This document shows positions 6,893 to 9,207 of a stretch of 9,207 bases of DNA, piece by piece. This stretch comes from Coprococcus sp. (GTDB taxonomy: Bacteria > Bacillota > Clostridia > Lachnospirales > Lachnospiraceae). Below the pieces are notes generated by a model, which saw only the letters and a list, made by a program, of their open reading frames with translations, ran no database searches and had not been told where the DNA came from. Where the stretch lies: contig JAEDHX010000074.1 of NCBI GenBank assembly GCA_016296785.1, positions 1-9,207 on the forward strand. Direction: 5' to 3'. Both the position numbers and the translations under genes were made by a program. The stretch's first letter is position 1. The number at the start of each line of letters is the position of its first letter.

Positions 6893-7309
6893 TTATATTA
6901 TCTTATATAAAGGCAATTCTTCATTATATAAGAAATGACGAATACCATCATCAACAAATATTATTATCACTGATAATACCATCCAAAGCATGGAATATAT
7001 AAGACATACCTGTCCCATGATATTTAAGGGAAGATATGAATAATCCCACACTCCTATTTTAAGTTTTATATTTACAATATATCCCGTAATGAATTCTAAT
7101 AATGTAATTATTATGGAAGATATTATCATCTGCCATATAATACCAATATCACGTTTGACTTGATTAATTGCTCCGCATAATACTGTGCAAAAGCCGCCAC
7201 ATATAATCATTGAATAATGAGAATAATTCCTTGTAAATATTTCCATAAAATAGTATACCATTCCCCCGGTCAGAAAAATAGTAAGATATTTAAAAAAACA
7301 AATCTTCAT
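6893..7309 (-). CDS. CmpB-type (putative ABC transporter type IV) four-helix membrane protein
   Basis: Integral membrane protein of 138 residues with four likely helices (about 5-25, 33-52, 58-78 and 100-120). The segment from GYIVN (76-80) through WDYS (88-91) to PLNIMGQVCLIYS (94-106) matches the signature I know from the clostridial family named putative ABC-transporter type IV or CmpB. The family name reflects prediction only; no ATPase is encoded nearby and the function is unknown. A longer reading begins with GTG at 7330, but the bases before that have no ribosome binding site. ATG 7309 has a weak GGGG about nine bases upstream and was preferred. It is last in the ispF-GNAT-DUF6106 cluster, 67 bases after its neighbour, so it may be co-transcribed. 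Confidence 0.75.
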   Translation of the reverse strand: MKICFFKYLTIFLTGGMVYYFMEIFTRNYSHYSMIICGGFCTVLCGAINQVKRDIGIIWQMIISSIIITLLEFITGYIVNIKLKIGVWDYSYLPLNIMGQVCLIYSMLWMVLSVIIIFVDDGIRHFLYNEELPLYKII

Positions 7310-7376
7310 AACAAAAACCCCGTACAACACAATATGTCATACTTTAGTATCTGTCATGAAGACTATTTTATTCTTA

Positions 7377-7892
7377 TTATTCTTTAAATTTGCTTTTGAA
7401 GAAGTTATTAACATGCTCTAATGTGCTATCCTTCAGTTCCATATAGACAAATTCCATTTTATCCTTGCTATTTACAACAAATACATATACATCTTCATCA
7501 TCATCATTCTCGCTGCAAGTAAAATCTCTAACCTTTATACTTGCATTGCCACTTGCTCTCTTTTCATTATCAAGATAGATAGAATCAGATTTTACAATAA
7601 ATTTAACATCATTATTACAAAAATTATAAATTACCTTTCTTGATTTCTTTGCTGTAATTCTTGAAATCTCAATATCATCATTAACCATGATGTATTCATA
7701 TTCAACATCTCTTATTGAAACTGAAAAGCAAATCAAAACAATTCCAATTACAACAAACAATATACCAAAACTCGAAGTAAGAATACCAAACATACCTAGA
7801 ACTGTAAGTAATATTCCAATCACCATCAATACAATTGTGCCTCCAGGCGTCTTGGCTTTAATAATATATTCTGCATATCCATCCTTTAACAT
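7377..7892 (-). CDS. Two-helix membrane protein with soluble C-terminal domain, DUF6106-like
   Basis: Protein of 171 residues with no known function. Two adjacent membrane helices (about 17-37 and 41-60) form a hairpin near the N-terminus. The segment YEYIMVNDDIEISRITAKKSRK (65-86) and the beta-rich region to about 152 resemble a PH-like fold. That arrangement, and my recollection of short clostridial DUF6106 proteins, suggest that family; the assignment is tentative. An acidic stretch (ENDDDED, 128-134) interrupts the C-terminal domain. The ribosome binding site AAGGAG (7901-7906) begins directly after the stop of the acetyltransferase gene, eight bases before the ATG, so the two genes are surely co-transcribed. 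Both ends of the protein are predicted to be cytoplasmic. Confidence 0.75.
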   Translation of the reverse strand: MLKDGYAEYIIKAKTPGGTIVLMVIGILLTVLGMFGILTSSFGILFVVIGIVLICFSVSIRDVEYEYIMVNDDIEISRITAKKSRKVIYNFCNNDVKFIVKSDSIYLDNEKRASGNASIKVRDFTCSENDDDEDVYVFVVNSKDKMEFVYMELKDSTLEHVNNFFKSKFKE

Positions 7893-7906
7893 TAGTAAAT
7901 CTCCTT

Positions 7907-8806
7907 TTATACCAATCCATTAATACATAGTATTTTATCATATAATAAATCATTTTGGAAACAATTATTCAAGATTTTATACATTATTCCTTTACCTTCT
8001 GCTACATGGGCATTATTAATTATTTCCCTTGAACATCTCCCAAATATTTCAATATTGGTTGGGTAATTAGTGATACCAAGAAGCTTATATATTATCAGAA
8101 TATCACGTACGTCTTCATATGCTGAAATGTACTCAACACATTCGTAGGCATCTAAGTTCTTCATCATTCCAAACATTGAAATAAGCTTATTCTTACAGCA
8201 TAAAGCATATGCCCTGCCACCTTCAGAAATGCATTGTTTGTCCAGCATTTCAAGATAATCTCTATCTCTTGGAATAAACAGATCATATCTGTCAATAAGC
8301 ATATTATTAAAGTCATCAAGCATTATATCTGAGATATCATCAATTCCTATAATACAATAATTGCTTAAATCATCCTTTATTGTATAATTGGAAAGCAGCA
8401 GATCAAATGGAATCAAATAGCTTTTTTCAAGCAGTTCAAACCCCTGACCAATATAATACTCTTTTTTTTCAGGCATTAAGAATGTAAATAATTCACCTTT
8501 ATTTCTTAAGTATTCAACACAGGCAGTCATAAGCTCTCTCATAATACCCTGATTTCTATACTCTTTTCTTGTGGCAACACCTACAATATAATGAGTATCG
8601 ATGATCCTGCCACAATAATATACCTTATTTGGATTTAGATGTATCATGGACACAAGCTTATTTCCATCAAAAGCTCCAAATACAATATTGTATGGATATA
8701 TATTATCAAAATAGAAATCCATATAGTCATCACTGTCGCCAAACGAAACAGACCAAAGCTCTCGAACTTCCAGAACATGTTGTTTATCTACTAATGAACA
8801 TCTCAT
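7907..8806 (-). CDS. GNAT family N-acetyltransferase, two-domain Eis-like layout
   Basis: Transfers an acetyl group from acetyl-CoA to an unidentified amine substrate; cytoplasmic. The 299 residues hold an N-terminal GNAT domain (about 1-130) with the acetyl-CoA loop in VGVATRKEYRNQGIMRELM (75-93; the RNQGIM core matches the R/Q-x-x-G-x-G/A signature with M in the last place). MPEKKEYYIGQGF (111-123) is the typical strand-and-tyrosine motif. The C-terminal half (about 150-299) looks like the second domain of Eis-type proteins (AcetylTransf_9), including RDRDYLEMLDKQ (180-191), but is shorter than in Eis itself. The ATG overlaps the ispF stop by one base, and AGGAGG (8812-8817) lies five bases upstream inside ispF. 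Tight coupling to ispF and to the membrane protein downstream is seen; a functional link is not proven. Confidence 0.88.
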   Translation of the reverse strand: MRCSLVDKQHVLEVRELWSVSFGDSDDYMDFYFDNIYPYNIVFGAFDGNKLVSMIHLNPNKVYYCGRIIDTHYIVGVATRKEYRNQGIMRELMTACVEYLRNKGELFTFLMPEKKEYYIGQGFELLEKSYLIPFDLLLSNYTIKDDLSNYCIIGIDDISDIMLDDFNNMLIDRYDLFIPRDRDYLEMLDKQCISEGGRAYALCCKNKLISMFGMMKNLDAYECVEYISAYEDVRDILIIYKLLGITNYPTNIEIFGRCSREIINNAHVAEGKGIMYKILNNCFQNDLLYDKILCINGLV

Positions 8807-9207
8807 TAATTCCTCCTGCTACAACTGCTGCAGCCATTACAACCATCTGTATCAGCAATAACATCATAGCTATAACCTTCTATTGTTTCAAGCAGGCATA
8901 CAGCCTGTGCACTTATTCCAAGCCCTTGACCGGTAAATCCCAGCTTTTCCTCAGTTGTAGCCTTGATGTTTACTCTATTTACATCAACTTCTAAAACCTT
9001 TGCAATATTATCTCTCATTTGATCAATATAAGGAGCAAGCTTAGGCTGTTGAGCAATAATTGTTGCATCAATATTACCAACAAAAAATAACTTTTCCTCT
9101 ATAAGCTCTTTTACCTTAGCCAAAAGCACCATACTGTCAGCGCCCTTATACTGATTATCAGTATCAGGAAAATGCCTTCCTATATCACCAAGCGCTGCTG
9201 CACCAAG
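8806..9207 (-). CDS. ispF: 2-C-methyl-D-erythritol 2,4-cyclodiphosphate synthase with cysteine-rich C-terminal tail, N-terminus cut by window edge
   Basis: Cyclises CDP-methylerythritol phosphate, releasing CMP, in the non-mevalonate pathway to isoprenoids; acts as a trimer with bound divalent metal. The 133 visible residues run from LGAAALGDIGRHFPDTD, through NIDATIIAQQPKLAPYI, to the nucleotide-binding KATTEEKLGFTGQGLGI. The frame is open to the right edge, and the N-terminal DxH metal site lies beyond it. ATG 9132 is internal, not the start. Relatives such as the E. coli enzyme end just after the AVxLL strand. Here about 26 more residues follow, ending DGCNGCSSCSRRN with a CxxCxxC pattern (Cys 123, 126 and 129 of the fragment). 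The codons for the final RRN double as the AGGAGG ribosome binding site of the next gene. No operon promoter is in view. Confidence 0.95.
   Translation of the reverse strand, partial: LGAAALGDIGRHFPDTDNQYKGADSMVLLAKVKELIEEKLFFVGNIDATIIAQQPKLAPYIDQMRDNIAKVLEVDVNRVNIKATTEEKLGFTGQGLGISAQAVCLLETIEGYSYDVIADTDGCNGCSSCSRRN
8812..8817 (-). promoter_or_regulatory. Ribosome binding site of the GNAT gene within the ispF coding end
   Basis: AGGAGG encodes the final two arginines of IspF and lies five bases before the overlapping TAATG. Termination of ispF and initiation of the acetyltransferase are thus physically coupled. Confidence 0.85.

Noticed and set aside
7310..7330. GTG at 7330 as the start of the CmpB-like gene
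   Set aside because: No Shine-Dalgarno sequence before it; ATG 7309 has a weak one and begins just before the first helix.
7331..7376. Direct repeat ATGACA with 11-base spacing and a small 5-bp palindrome between the last two genes of the cluster
   Set aside because: Too short and too likely by chance in AT-rich DNA to call a regulatory site or promoter.
8629..8994. Plus-strand frame spanning the ispF-GNAT junction
   Set aside because: Complement of two recognised genes; no domain and no ribosome binding site.
9130..9132. ATG at 9132 as the ispF start
   Set aside because: The frame continues upstream with clear IspF sequence (GDIGRHFPDTD), so this methionine is internal.

Overview
The window looks like an ordinary core-genome stretch of a low-GC Gram-positive anaerobe, most likely a clostridial Lachnospiraceae-type organism. 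The pointers are AT-rich DNA, strong AGGAGG-type ribosome binding sites, a CBS/DRTGG family II pyrophosphatase, a CmpB-type four-helix membrane protein, QueH rather than QueG for queuosine, and the non-mevalonate enzyme IspF. I see no mobile element, CRISPR array, rRNA, tRNA or phage gene. No stretch without a gene exceeds about 165 bases.

Layout from left to right. The left edge cuts a minus-strand gene for a nucleotide-regulated, manganese-type inorganic pyrophosphatase (1-1241; the C-terminus lies outside). A 109-bp gap with a 14-bp hairpin separates it from carB (1351-4554), which overlaps carA (4554-5627) by one base; together they encode carbamoyl-phosphate synthase. carA has a leader with a good promoter followed by a terminator-like hairpin and nine T residues, so carAB may be controlled by attenuation, or the hairpin may simply end queH. 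queH (5773-6390) encodes the last enzyme of queuosine synthesis. Facing away from it is a small plus-strand gene of unknown function (6554-6787). Between these two lie two good sigma-A-type promoters in opposite directions whose -10 boxes overlap.

The small gene converges on a minus-strand cluster that reads, in transcription order, ispF (cut by the right edge), a GNAT acetyltransferase, a DUF6106-like two-helix membrane protein and a CmpB-like membrane protein. ispF and the GNAT gene overlap as TAATG, and the ribosome binding site of the second gene encodes the last residues of IspF. A 62-base inverted repeat sits in the convergence zone between the cluster and the small plus-strand gene.

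Functionally the window joins carbamoyl phosphate supply (arginine and pyrimidines), pyrophosphate removal, tRNA modification and isoprenoid precursor synthesis, with several uncharacterised membrane or small proteins. I found no convincing new system. The points most worth checking are the carA leader, the shared bidirectional promoter, the cysteine-rich tail on IspF and the unknown 77-residue protein.
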